NCBI GenBank assembly: GCA_003971905.1
Contig: RSEE01000004.1
Coordinates: 868,001 to 932,000 of the forward strand
DNA: 64,000 bases
Reading direction: 5' to 3'
Source: Moniliella sp. 'wahieum'
Taxonomy: Eukaryota > Basidiomycota > Moniliellomycetes > Moniliellales > Moniliellaceae
A program made the translations under genes and the position numbers. Positions 23,462-34,895 of the stretch are shown here, piece by piece; within the stretch, counting starts at the first letter, position 1; each line of letters starts with the position of its first letter. The notes beneath the pieces were generated by a model, which saw nothing but the letters and a program-made list of their open reading frames with translations, had not been told where the DNA came from and made no database searches.

Positions 23462-24322
23462 AAACCGGCTGTAGTGTGATGAGGGTGTGGATACGAGTGA
23501 GAATGGTATAGGCATGAGTGTGGGCGATGAACCATCTCCCAATGAGACTCTTCATCAGTAAATTCCTTCCACAGTCCTCACAACTCTTGTTGGTCGTCTT
23601 GGTACCCCATATACCATCCGTGCGTCGTCATGGCCACATGGGGACGAATGGCCCTCTTGAGTGTGTCCCTGGAACTTGGCATTGTTATCGTATCCCTCTT
23701 GCCCCGACAGTTTCAGAAAGTCATTTTCCCTGTGTGTTCCACAACAGGCGTTGCGATTCGCTAGGGTACCACCTTCCGGTAGGTATCCCCATGGCCGCGT
23801 GTGTGCCTGAACCTGCCCACCCCCCCATGATATGCGACTCATCCATTGATCCCATACTATGCCATTTGTCTCTAATATCCACATTTGGGTCATATAGTTG
23901 TGCATTGGGGAACCACACAGATGCATCTCTCCCAGAGCGTGAGGAAGCAGTAACCTATATGTCATTACTATGCGATTCACAGAGTCGTTATTGGGTGGAC
24001 CTATTAACCCTTTTTTTCCCTCGTCCAATCCCAATCTCGATTTGGTGCGTATTGGGACACACTCTTGGTTGTCTGTTCCATACTTGTTGCAAGCAAATGA
24101 AAGAGCAAGAAGACGATGCTGGGTGGCCCGTTGCCCTTCAACAATCGCTGGCTCACTCTCTACCACGCTGCTCGCCGTTCATCGACCTCTTTATTCATTT
24201 TCGGTCACTACCATGGGCCCTCAAAGGAGAAGCGCACGGGACCTGTAGGTGGAGCTACCAGTATCAATCATTTAAAAAAGCCTTGCAGGGGAAAGTATAG
24301 GAACCCAATAAGAGCTTAGAGA
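23462..24322. other. unrecognised open sequence, possible decayed coding region (minus strand)
   Basis: No gene can be named. On the minus strand a frame from about 24166 to 23555 stays open for about 200 codons and ends in NAKFQGHTQEG. A one-base step leads to WKEFTDEESHWEMVHRPHS at about 23575-23515. The same two elements recur in weaker form at 31640-31780. The plus strand is also open for 260 codons (23518-24300), so open length alone is not evidence here. Confidence 0.3.
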
Positions 24323-24917
24323 TTACTTGCTCTGCTCCTTAGCCTTGTGTTCGGTCCACTCCAGCCAGGAACCGCTCGGTAGTTACGAACGTTCTTGAAC
24401 CCGTGCTGAAGTAGAGTTAATCCAGCGCCTTCTGCGAGCGCTTGCCCGAACGGCAATACACAATCAGCTTGGCATCCCGCCGGGGGCAATGAAGGAAAAC
24501 TATCCAAAAACCATTTGGTCTGGTTGTCATCCCTCCGCCGCCTGAGCGCCCCGTCAGCTCCGACAAGGGCAAGTGACTGCCGAAGGGATCATACCTTCTT
24601 GCGTTCGGCTGGCCCGCACATCAATCAGGGTCACCTCCTGCATCGCACACCTGAGTTAAGGTCCTAGCACAAGAAGGGAGAGAAAGTAGGTACCCCGGTA
24701 GGGTGCTCCGTGAGCGGCTTGAGTTCGTCGTAGGTCACGTCCTTGTGCTCGGTCCACGCGTCAAACGAAGAGCCGAGGCGACCAGCGTGCGCGAGCTGAT
24801 GCGCGGAGGAAGGGGGACAGCGACAGCCATGCGGGTGGTGGTAGGCAGGGGCCCACGCACCCCCCTCAGAAGGGCGGCAGAGCATGAGGGCACAGCACGA
24901 CGCACGGAAGCCAGCAT
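24323..24917 (-). CDS. rhodanese-domain protein, probably mitochondrial
   Basis: A single-domain rhodanese, which moves sulfane sulfur through an active-site Cys. The N-terminus MLASVRRAVPSCSAALLRGV is Arg/Ala/Ser-rich without acidic residues, like a mitochondrial presequence. After it come VTYDELKPLTEHPTG and, across a 56-nt intron (24638-24693, GTACCT...GCAG), EVTLIDVRAS with the conserved Asp and Arg. The catalytic loop is DAKLIVYCRSGKRSQKALD (Cys codon 24453-24455), followed by LLQHGFKNVRNY and the typical ending WLEWTEHKAKEQSK. Three one-base steps interrupt it (near 24765, 24580 and 24415). The length of about 150 residues fits the TSTD1/Rdl class. It sits alone in a gene-poor island. 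The physiological sulfur donor and acceptor are unknown. Confidence 0.8.
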
Positions 24918-27900
24918 GGGGGAGGATATGGTGTTATTGGCTCGAGAAGCTCACAAGTCCGGCCCAAGCCTCTCCGTCCGGCTGCTTCAAGCCGAGGGTT
25001 AAGCGGGCTGAGCGCCTGAGCGCAGGCAACGGCCTCCTTCAGATCTTCAGACGTCAATATCAATGTTCAATCCCTCAGCGCCTCAGCAAACGATGGCGTC
25101 ACAGGCGGACATGACAGGATGACGCAATCATCATTCCGCCCGGCGTGAAATTTGAAAGGGGATGCGCAAAGACGATGTATACGCAGAGTTGGATCCAAAG
25201 ACACTAGGGTTATAGTGCGTAGTTGATCATGTGGGAGGCGAGCAAGGCAGGGGTCAGAATGGCGGAAGTGCAATCCAGGGGAAGGCAGCCGGAGGGGCAA
25301 CAGGAAGGGGTGGGGCAGAGGCGGAACAGAGGCGGAAGGGGGCCGCCTCGCCCAGATCGTTACATTGGATTATACGCTGGCATCCTGACTGGGCGCCTCG
25401 GCCACATGAATAGTTTGAACACGGGTCTTCCATGCTTCCTGGGACAACCAAGGCGAGGAGAAGTCGGAGACGCAAAAGAGAAATCTTTCTACGGACTGAA
25501 TATAAATGTGGGTGTGTCAAATAGTTCCGTCATGCGTGGTTTTGGAGGGGTTGCTGTTGTACACGAGGAAAGAGGCAGCACCACTAAAATGCCCCTTTGG
25601 AGCTCTGAGAGAAGGTGCTGCCTTTCAACTGTTGGAACAAACTGAATGCGACAAGAACACCAAGTACCAGAGCATTCAAGAACCTTTCTCCCCTTGGTTA
25701 TATATGACGTTGCTAGAAAACACTATATGCTGCCAAGACGGTGAGCAATATGTTTGGGCACCGATATGGATGTGGACTAGAATTAACTAGTACTGCGTCT
25801 CAATCATGAGAAAACGGTTCACCGCTCGGATGTCTACCACAATCATTCGTATGCAAGGGCACTACCTTGGGTTGGAAACTGATGGCGGGCGCCAGAGGGT
25901 CCTCATAATATGCTGACGATTCCCACGGTTTCCAATTAGACATGTTTGGCGCCAACATAGCAACACACGCCATCAGATGAGCAAATCAGGTCGGTATAGG
26001 CTCAGCGTTTTTTTTGTCCCAGTCTAAGCTTTGTCGATGATATCGTTATAGTGTATAGAGGCTTAGGAACATCCAGCAACAGAGAGCGATTGTAATGTCT
26101 CCTTCAGAGTAATGATAGTACCGTATCTCATCACTGGGTCTCGTTTTTGTTGCTGCATCTCTCTCTCCAATTCAAGTACAAAATGAACTGTGGTGCCATG
26201 AACACCATACTAGTACCAGACATTTTTGCTTGGTATATAAGCATCCTGCAAAGGAGATTCATGCCCGGAGTGATAACCTGACTGTCTCCATATAACACTT
26301 GAAGTATATACAGTAATATGAAGCATTGAGAGGGAGTTGTAATCGTTCCCCATTTGGAGAGGGTCTGCCCAGCTGTTGGTATCTTCCACCCCCCAACGGG
26401 CGGCATTTTTGAGCCAATTTTGCCGGCGTAAATGTTAACATGCAACAGCATAGGGCATGATCTGCGTGATCTGCTTGATCTGTCGGCATAATACACAAAA
26501 AAGAACACACCGTTACCAAACGCTGCTTCAATATAATAGCTTGGGCATCAACTATGTCGCTGAATGAAGGGGGCAGTGATAGCGTGTATAAGAAAGTAGG
26601 GCCAAACCAAGTTCAGACGCGTGCCTTTTGACTGATTTTCACTCACCCCGCCGACAGCTTTTTTCGCTTCAGTTCGCCTTCCCTTCGTACCGCTTCACTT
26701 GCTGCCAACATAAGTTCGCTTCGCCTACCCTCTCTCTCTCCCCTATAACTTTTTCCCCTGTCGCAGGCACCCGTGCGCAGGCTTCCTTTTTCTCAAGTCC
26801 AATCGACAAGGCGATCTCATCTCATTAACTCTTTCAGATCTCATTGGAGATGGTTCATAGTTCACATCAGGTCTACCCACACTCATTCTTTTCTTCTCAT
26901 CCACTCGCCACATCCAGGTTATTGGAAGAGAATATGGCGGGATCCACATACAGTCTCCTAAGCTCATCAGTGTTGGCGACACCTCATCGCCTTCCTAACT
27001 GGGCTAGCAGATCTACCAGCGCATATGCCGGGTGAACGTGGTGAACGTTGAACGAAGAGCTCGGCAGATGACCGATGATAGTGTTTCTTCGTCCTTCTCT
27101 CAGTCTTTTCAGTTGTTCAAGTGCTGCTAATATGAACGCAGCAGTATATATATCAGAGGGGCTATAATGGGGACTACATCATGTTAGACTGATGTTGTGG
27201 GCGGACGCTTCATCTCGTAACAAAGAGTTTTTGATATGCAATGCACGCGGCGATCAAGTTACAGCAACTGGCAATGTAGTAGTCTTAATGGATGAGAAGG
27301 TCTTGAGAGAATAACTGTATAATAACTCGTTTGCACGTGCTGTTGTGAAGGGTTTTTCACGAATGCCACGGTTTTTGGCTCAGCAGAGCAAGAGAGTACT
27401 GACTGAGAGAGTAGTATAGCCTTGCCAGTACGTTGTTTCAGAGTAGTTGTCACATGTCACGAAGCAAATACTAATGATTAATGATTAATGAGCCTGCCGT
27501 GTGCGTGATCTAGGTCTTGGCTTGAGAGTAGGAAGCACAGTATTAGCACTCGCATGTCACACCCCGACTATTATTAGTACGGATGCGCTATTGGCGTGGA
27601 TAGGAGGTGGTTGCTGGCAAGACGCCAATGGTCTACTATTAGGTGGGAACCTCTGTTAGACGCGATTGAGAGACATAATCATATGACTTCTTCATAAAAA
27701 ACGATGTGCCACACTTGTCAAGCGGCCAGTGGACTTCCTTGAGAACCTTAAGTAACGTTCACCATAAAACAAGCTGTGCACATCTCCAAAAAGGTCTGGT
27801 AATCGCCTTAGACGAGGCTGTTTGGCGTCGCTATTCTGATGTATATCCGACAAAATGTTTGGTGATATGCACTGCGTTTTGTGTATATCTCAAACGGTGT

Positions 27901-30342
27901 CTGTTGGCATCTCACAATGCCTTCAGGTTCCACAGCGAATTTTGTCGATAATCAATTCGATCATTGTCGGGTCAATCCCGCATCCCATCCCATCTCTCAG
28001 ACTCTCATTTCTACTGAGTACTGATGATCGATGATCGATGACATGACATGTAACACCTTAGGCCTTAGGCCTTATGGGAGCTCTACTCTTTTCGTTTTGT
28101 ATGCGGGAAAAATGCACAAGGCTTATAAAACGCGTTCAGTATGCCCCCCGTCAGACAAGCACGGTACAGCACTTGAATTTGAGAGAGGGGCTTGAAGCTT
28201 GAAGCTTGACGGAGGAAAGAGTATGTACGAGAGCTTGAAGCTTGAAGCTTGAACGTCTTGAACAAAAAATGTATATCCGACGACGACGAAGCTCAGCCTC
28301 AGCGCTCAGCCTGAGCGCTCATGCACTCATGGCACTCATGTTGATTATCATGTGCCTATTTTGTGAGTACTGATGCGGTGGGTGTCCAGCCGTCATGCAC
28401 AAGATGCATGGCCATGCATGAACATGAATACAGGAAGTGACCTAGTGACCCTGTGTTACGCCCTGATGTGCAAGGAAGCTCATATCATGCACACCATACA
28501 ACATTCTCAGATCTCATAAAGGACCCTCCATGAGAATTGTGGTAAAATGCGATGATTTTGAGATGTGACATGTGGGATCTGGCAATCGGATCTGAGATCT
28601 GAGATACTGAGTACGTACGGGCGTAGCACTGGCGTAGCAGGGCGTAGTGGTACGTTGAGGCTGTTGTGTTTGTGTGTGGTGTTGTGACATGTGATGTGAA
28701 CATGTGAATATGCAACCAATGCATGCGATGCATGTGATGGATGTGATGCTTAGGTCTCATATCTCGATCTTTCCGAATCTCGCACTCACATTATCACAGG
28801 TCACTTCATTGGCATGTAAAATGATTAATGACGAAGGTACTGAAGACAGAAGGTTGAAGCTGTTGTTGAAGGGGGTATCATGTACCGCATATCTCCTTCT
28901 CATCAGGACGATTGCTAGCCAGGGGGCTGATCGAGAGGGTCCGACATACTGATGGGTATACAAACACTCCAGGTAGAGAACCGGAACAGCGCAACGGTCT
29001 GGAGTGTGGCGCTAGAGCGTGGTACCGCGGTACCGTGGGGTCGGTGATACGTGGGATGGTGTGGGGGATGCAGGTGATAAAAACGCATGCATCATGCATA
29101 TCATCATGCATATGCGTCTAAGGGAGGGGAGAGGGTGCCATCATACTAATCCCAATTCAGAACGAAGGATGGGAGGTCGGCGTGTGGTGAAGCTTGAAGG
29201 GAAAGCGTGGCCCATATGATGGTGGAATCGTGTGTATTGGGATACTGTGGCCGGTAGTACTGTAATAGGTGTGTGCGATTACTTGCTAGTTATATAACAG
29301 GGCACTTTTGGAGCACAGAGAGACACAGATATTCAATGCCACACCTGACATGCCACATACACAGTTGCCGGAACTTCGCATCATGTGTGCACATCATGCA
29401 CATCATGTTTCATGCACCTTTTGCTTCATGATGCCATCCGTAATACTTCTCAGTACCTAATGGCAAACACATTTAAACACGCCCTCACATCCTATATCAA
29501 GATCAACGCATAAGACAATGGCAGTGCATTAGCTAGTAAGAAGTGCAACAAAACTTTTGAACTGGCATGCTGCATACGGAGGGTTCCTCCCCCGACGGGC
29601 CCCTACCGGCCCTATTCCCCCAAATTGCCTTCTTGTGGCCGGTTATAACATTCTGGTGAAGAGAGATCAACGGTAGAGTGGCCGCAAGTCTCACTAGTCA
29701 CTATAGTCACTTTCGTCACTAGTCACTATAGTCACCTTCTGGCCACCCTTGTCCGCTTCCTCCAACCGTTCTTGTGGCTGTAACAGCCTCGGTCCTGTTG
29801 GCGTCCGTTCCGGCGCACGCGACCATGCCAGCACTGCAACACGTGGCTGGTATAGGGTAGTGCCCCCCAGTGCCGCAAGTAATACAACAGAGTTTAATCC
29901 CAGACAGATTCCGGCCCCTTGTCTGGGACACGAGCCAAACTGAACGTTCACGCGTTGCCGTTTTAACGTTTAACGTGAATCTTGAATCTTGAATGTCGTG
30001 AACGCGTGACGCGTGAAGTTAAGCACTGAGCCTCAGCGGGCTGAGGCGCATATAGTTTTGCCAGTTACGGCCTCAGGCCTACAAAGCCCGACGGAACTAA
30101 ATGTACTAAACCCAACTGTTGTGCTAATCATTTTATCAAGTTTTTTTGCAGTGGGACCTAGTGGCCTTCAACTGAAGGTGTGAATCACATATTCACACAA
30201 TTACTAGTCTTTTATATATCTTGTAAAGCCGCCCTCGCCCCTGGAATCGCCATTCAAGTCCCTCCCACCGTCCTTACCCATTCTCAACGTTGGTTTCGCC
30301 ACAGCTCATCGTCCTTTCTCCCATTCATTACTTCTTACGATC
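24918..30342. other. gene-poor, AT-richer island
   Basis: About 5.4 kb in which I support no gene. Open frames are short (under 130 codons) and unrecognisable, e.g. 26131-26508 minus. Features seen: CTCATTGG(G)AGATGGTTCAT shared between 26838 and the minus strand at 23540; repeats of the GCTTGAAGCTTGAAG type at 28190-28209 and 28231-28253; ATGATCGATGATCGATG at 28023-28040; a GCTCAGCCTCAGCGCTCAG cluster at 28287-28322; TAGTCACTATAGTCAC repeats at 29695-29735; and ACGCGTGACGCGTGA at 30001-30015. A minus-strand frame at 29719-29931 has a CxxCxxxGH arrangement reminiscent of a decayed zinc knuckle. Confidence 0.4.
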
Positions 30343-30803
30343 ATGTCCAGCGCTTACTGCGGCAACGCGTTCAGCACCTTCTGCCTGCCCTTCTTGGGCC
30401 AATGTACGTCGAATCTCCTTGCATTCACTTTTTTTGATGCCTACCCACGCACCTCCACGTAAGAAGCCGGTGATTGACATTACCTTCCCTAGTCCGCATC
30501 TGCCAAGTGATTTGTAATGTGCTGCTTGGACCATCGCTTTGGCTGTGCTGGGATGCTGGCGAGTTTGACCATGCGGACCAGGCAGAGGACGATGCGGCGG
30601 CCGAGGCGGCCAATCTGCGAAGGAAGCAGGCCCTCCTTGCCAAGAAGGGCCCTAGCATGCCCCCTCGGCTAGCTATGCCCCCACGGAGGCAGAGAGGCAA
30701 GGGAACAACAAGTTCCGGAACAGACCGAAGCCGAAAACTACCAGCACCACCTCACCCTCGCGACACAGCAAGTCGCGCCCGCGACTGCCCCCTAATAGTC
30801 TAG
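30343..30803 (+). CDS. small Cys-rich N-terminus protein of unknown function
   Basis: I do not recognise this protein. The model is two exons with an 89-nt intron (30404-30492, GTACGT...CTAG), giving 123 residues without any frame repair. It begins MSSAYCGNAFSTFCLPFLGQ; exon 2 continues FRICQVICNVLLGPSLWLCW. The first ~45 residues are therefore hydrophobic with six Cys and could insert in or attach to a membrane. An acidic, Ala-rich linker (HADQAEDDAAAEAANLRR) and a basic Pro/Arg/Ser-rich tail follow. A donor and acceptor of the local consensus, an intact frame and three compositional zones argue that the gene is real. The lack of a known family and the AT-rich surroundings keep confidence moderate. 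Confidence 0.55.
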
Positions 30804-32510
30804 ACGCAAGATTTCCCCGTGTCAACCGCCACAATGCAGGCGAGCGATGCATGCACCAATTTCGCCTTCCCCGAACACTCTTTCGGGGTTTGCTTGCTTA
30901 ATATCCCCACCCCGGTCCCTTATTCTTGTTACGGAAAGAACGGGTGTTTTTCCCTCCTCATCCTCCGACACGCCGTTTTGGTGTGTTCTGATTATATTCT
31001 GCATATGTGCTCCCACCGATCTTCTATTTTCTCTCGCGCAAGTACTTTTCATATTTCTTTATTGTCCTACTCGTGCAAGCAACAACATGTACTGTGACCC
31101 TCTAAAACGGGCCCGAGTCATCATTGGGGGGAGACCATTATGTAGATGATCGTCGAGCGCATGGTGTCTTGTAACTAAAGAAACCAACGATGGTTCACGG
31201 ATGTGGTTGAGGATAACTGTACGTTCAGCTATATGCACTTCACGAACCATGTCCAGCTTAGAAGATCCCAAAGGGTCACCTCATCAGGTGAACGCTCCAA
31301 TGCCAATGGAGTCCATAGTAGTTACACAACAGTTGATAGAGATCAGAGTTTACGTATGATACGGCTCACCTTTTAGTGGAGCGCCTGATGCTCTTTGACG
31401 ATAAATCATGTCGTATTCATATCATTTGAAAAGAAAAACTTAGCAGGGACACACAAGAAACGCTGTGCCAACCACACGAGCTTGCTCACCCGGCGTATCT
31501 GACAGCTCACGCCATCCCAACCAGGAGACCAATGGGGTTTTCCCACCGGATCGATGGAGTAGGGGGGCTTCCGCCCATTCGTTGCTATACACCGGATGCA
31601 ATGCATTATTGGTAGATATATACGAAGGCGTATCTCATTGAAACTCTCCTCTGCAAGTTCCTTCCAGCAGAGTTCAAACATCTTTTCATGACAGTATTGG
31701 TGGCGCATAGTAACCACAGTGTGTTGTCATAGTCCAAGGGTGGAAAACAGGCTTTGAGTGCGTCCGTGGAACTTGGCGTTCTGTCGCACATACGGCTCGC
31801 TCGAGCCTAGATGCAGATCCTTCCCCGCACTCCTCAGGCACTGATGAGACGATTCCTCCGGTATCAACACATTATTTGTAAGTAACGCACCCTCGCCCTC
31901 TTCGTCCCGAGTCCCACAAGATGTGTAACAACTTCCATCCCTGATCCAATAAAAGCACCTTGGGGCCTCCCCCCCTGAAGTCCTTTTACGCCAGAGCTAT
32001 TATCTCTCGTCGCGATTCCATACACTTCTTCCCCCACAACGGTCCATTGAAATAGAACATGAGCGTATCCCAAGATGAAGCGCACAACTTGAAAATGGGC
32101 TTCCCCATTGTCTCGTGCAGGGGAATGCTCCAATCCTCTGGCGCCTACGCTACAAGCCTTGCGATCTTAGAACCTTCGCTGAATCTCACTGTGACTAGTT
32201 AGTAACTCCCCCGTGTGGTCACGTACAATCTACCAGGCAAAAGAACACCCGGCGACCATCCCCACAAATAGCCCACATCTGCCCCAACGTGCAGTGCTGA
32301 TGCCTGAACATTCTTTCTCCCTCTCCCTGTGCCGTCACGTGGTATGCCAGCCACTGGCCGCCACGCCCTTCACTTCTGACGTCTGACGTCTGAGAGAGAT
32401 CTGACGCATGATGTTGCTCCCCAACCCCTCCACCTCACACCCCCATCACACCCCCACCTCACACCCCCACCTCACACCAACTAGCCCCCATTGGCCATTA
32501 CACCAACAGG
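30804..32510. other. intergenic region with decayed minus-strand coding similarity
   Basis: No gene can be named. The minus strand between about 31790 and 31406 contains NAKFHGRTQ and CWKELAEESFNEIRLRIY, which parallel elements found at 23515-23690. A separate minus frame at 31864-32133 is open for 89 codons without recognisable features. CACACCCCCA-type short repeats lie at 32430-32480. Confidence 0.35.
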
Positions 32511-32904
32511 ATGGCGACGATGGTCCCCTCCAACGCCGCTTCGTCTTCGCCGCCAATCCTCTGGACCGGGAGGACCTCAGCGTCATCCTCCACAGTGCTA
32601 GCGCACCTGACCCACTTCTGCGCCAATCGGCGTATGCCTGTCTTGCCGCTGGGCATCGGCCTCAGCCGCATACCGACCCCTCTCGCCCTACCTGCCCCCT
32701 CCCTCTCCTCTAAATTTGGCCAGTCCCGAGAGTGCAGGTGCAGCAGCTACTGCAGGCGCAGCGGGTGGCGCAAACGCTTCCCCTCTCACACTCCCCTCAG
32801 CCCCGGCGCACACCGTCTCCCCTATCGTCAAGCCCGCCGATGACGCCCCCCAGAAGGAGATACCACCTCCACACCCAAGCACGGACCCGACCATCTCTTC
32901 TTGA
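32511..32904 (+). CDS. small S/P/A-rich hypothetical protein
   Basis: I do not recognise this protein. From MATMVPSNAASSSPPILW the frame stays open to about 32710. A one-base step then continues as LASPESAGAAATAGAAGGAN to TDPTISS and a TGA at 32902-32904, giving about 130 residues. A short hydrophobic stretch (MPVLPLGIGLSRIP) lies in the middle. The composition change at both ends and the CT-rich leader just upstream suggest a gene, but no family supports it. Confidence 0.35.
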
Positions 32905-33809
32905 GGCTTAAAAGCTTGAGCGCTGGACTCGGCACAGAGCGCTCGACGTGCTCAACGCTCAACGCTCACGCCAGACTTCGGCTGTCCTCCGTTGGGGCAC
33001 GCACCTTTACCACACCTCACCACTTCGCATTTCACTAGTATCTAGTAACTCTTGATGGCTTCGAACTCCAAGCTTCAACTCATGATCCCCTGTTACGCAC
33101 TTCTCACCTGGGTTCCTCTTGGTCATGGCGGCTTCCCTCAACAGCGGCCGCATCTCAGAGTGAGGCTGCGCCAACGCGGCGCAGCGCTGTGAATATCAGG
33201 CTCAATCAGCCTATCTGGGAACCCTTTTTTCCATTCCTATCGACTCGCAATGAACCCTAAATTACCAATGTTTTCTTCTCCGGCCGAGGATAGATGGGGC
33301 AAGAAGGGCAGGTCGCACACCGACGCAATCGGCCATTGGCTATCGATTGGGCCAGCACACAGGTGCGTTATACGGGCACCGCCGTCACAAACGCACCCAT
33401 CGACATCAACGTTCGATTGAACAGGTTGAGTCTTGCCTGTGGCTTTCCAACGTGTGCAACCTCCAATCTCCAACATCGTCCGATGGCTGATGGCCAGCAA
33501 CTGCCGTTGCCGCCTGATGTTGGGCCGGACGAACAAGGAAGGTCACGTGCGGGCCTAGCGGCGGAGACCAGACGCGCGTTGAACATTTGACAATCCCATT
33601 TTCGATCCACAGGTGGCTGCTGCGTCAGTGTCGTCATACGTCATGGTCACCCCGGTCACCCGTGGGCACCTCAGGCAGGCCTCAGGTTGGCCTCAGTGCC
33701 TCAGTGCAGCATCCTCAGCGCCTCAGCGCTCCTCAGCACTCTCAGCGCAGCCAGGTGTCACAATGTCAGCAGGTGTCAGCTCAACGTCATCGAGTGTTAA
33801 GGAGCTGTA
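32905..33809. other. intergenic region with palindromic CTCAG words
   Basis: No gene supported. Bases 33661-33752 are a cluster of CCTCAG/CTCAGC words; AAGCTTGAGCG and related pieces occur at 32910-32965. Confidence 0.4.
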
Positions 33810-34723
33810 GTGCAGGCGCCACTGGCCTCTTCTCTCACCACCACCGTTGCGAACGTTGTCCAGAAGAACAATGGCCGAACAGTTGCTCTCCTCAACAATC
33901 CCCTCAGCTGGGGCGGATTGCGTCTCCCCCGTTTTGGCCTGGGAGTGTACGCGATGCATGGCCGCGTCGCCAGCGAGGCGGTGGCGAACGCGCTGCGTAC
34001 CGGCTACCGCCTGCTTGACACGGCTCAACTTTATGGTAACGAGCGGGAGGTGGGCGAGGGGATTCGTGCCTCGGGTGTGCCGAGAGAAGAAATTTTCCTC
34101 GTAACCAAGCTATATGGCGCTTCTCTTCGCGGCGGGGATCGGACGCGGCGGGCGGCACTACAGTCACTGGACCAGCTGGGCACGTACATTGATCTCATGC
34201 TACATGAGCCTTCGGCGGGTCGGCGGGGCGGCTGGACAGCTGGAAGGTGTTGAGTGAGCTGGTCGATCCCCAGAAGGGTCGCATTCGTTCGCTGGGTGTG
34301 TCCAACTTTGGCGCTACCCAGCTTGCGGAGCTACTTGCTTCGCCGCAAGGCCAGCGGGTGCGTCCGGTCGTCAACGAGATTGAGTGCCACGTGTTTTGCC
34401 AGCAGCGCGATCTCCGTTCCTGGCTCATTGCCCACGATGTGGCCATGGCCTACTGCCCCCTTGGCCAAGCCTCCTTTTTGAACGACCCCACTCTCTGTAA
34501 GGTGGCCAAGGAGGTCGGCGCGACCCCGCCCAAGTCATGCTACGCTGGCTGTGCATGCAGCAAGAACGGGTGGTGCCCATCCCTAAAATCCAAGGCAGCC
34601 AGGCAGAAGGAGAACGCCGCTGCACTCTCTCTCTCTCTTACCTCGGCGCAGATGGACACTCTGGCTAAGCTTGACCGTGGGTTCGCGGGCGTGGTCGATG
34701 GCTGGGCATCATACCAGGAGTAG
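33810..34723 (+). CDS. aldo-keto reductase
   Basis: An NAD(P)H-dependent oxidoreductase of the AKR superfamily (single-barrel, about 280-300 residues). Visible in order: LRLPRFGLGVYAMHG; the catalytic Asp and Tyr in YRLLDTAQLYGNEREVGEGI; the catalytic Lys in EIFLVTKLYG; the catalytic His in IDLMLHEPS; IRSLGVSNFG; the barrel strand and cofactor segments RPVVNEIECHVF and AMAYCPLGQ; then MLRWLCMQQERVVPIPK, where the cofactor phosphate-binding loop begins; and a C-terminus ending DGWASYQE. One-base steps occur near 34235 and at both ends of the 34525-34630 segment. The in-frame start at 33810 gives a longer N-terminus. A start at 33871 (MAEQLLSSTIP), joined by a one-base step near 33900, fits the family better. 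The substrate cannot be inferred. Confidence 0.82.
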
Positions 34724-34895
34724 ACAGCGCTAATCAATTTTCAGCTGTGCTGATGTACTATTCCACAAGTACAGTACTCTTGCGTTTATTAAACGACCAT
34801 GCTGAAGGTGGCGCACACGAGCTGAACCAGAGTATACATATAGACACGGAAAAGGATATGCAACGAGCTCTAAATAGAAAGGAACGACAGGATGC

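Noticed and set aside
23518-24300. 260-codon plus-strand open frame beside copia copy 1
   Set aside because: Composition is not protein-like (many Cys, His, Pro clusters), it has no recognisable motif, and the minus strand has the better internal similarity to 31.7 kb.
29719-29931. Zinc-knuckle protein (CCITCGTGGHYPIPATC)
   Set aside because: Spacing is C-x2-C-x4-H-x6-C, not the canonical x4 before the last Cys, and the rest of the frame is unremarkable.
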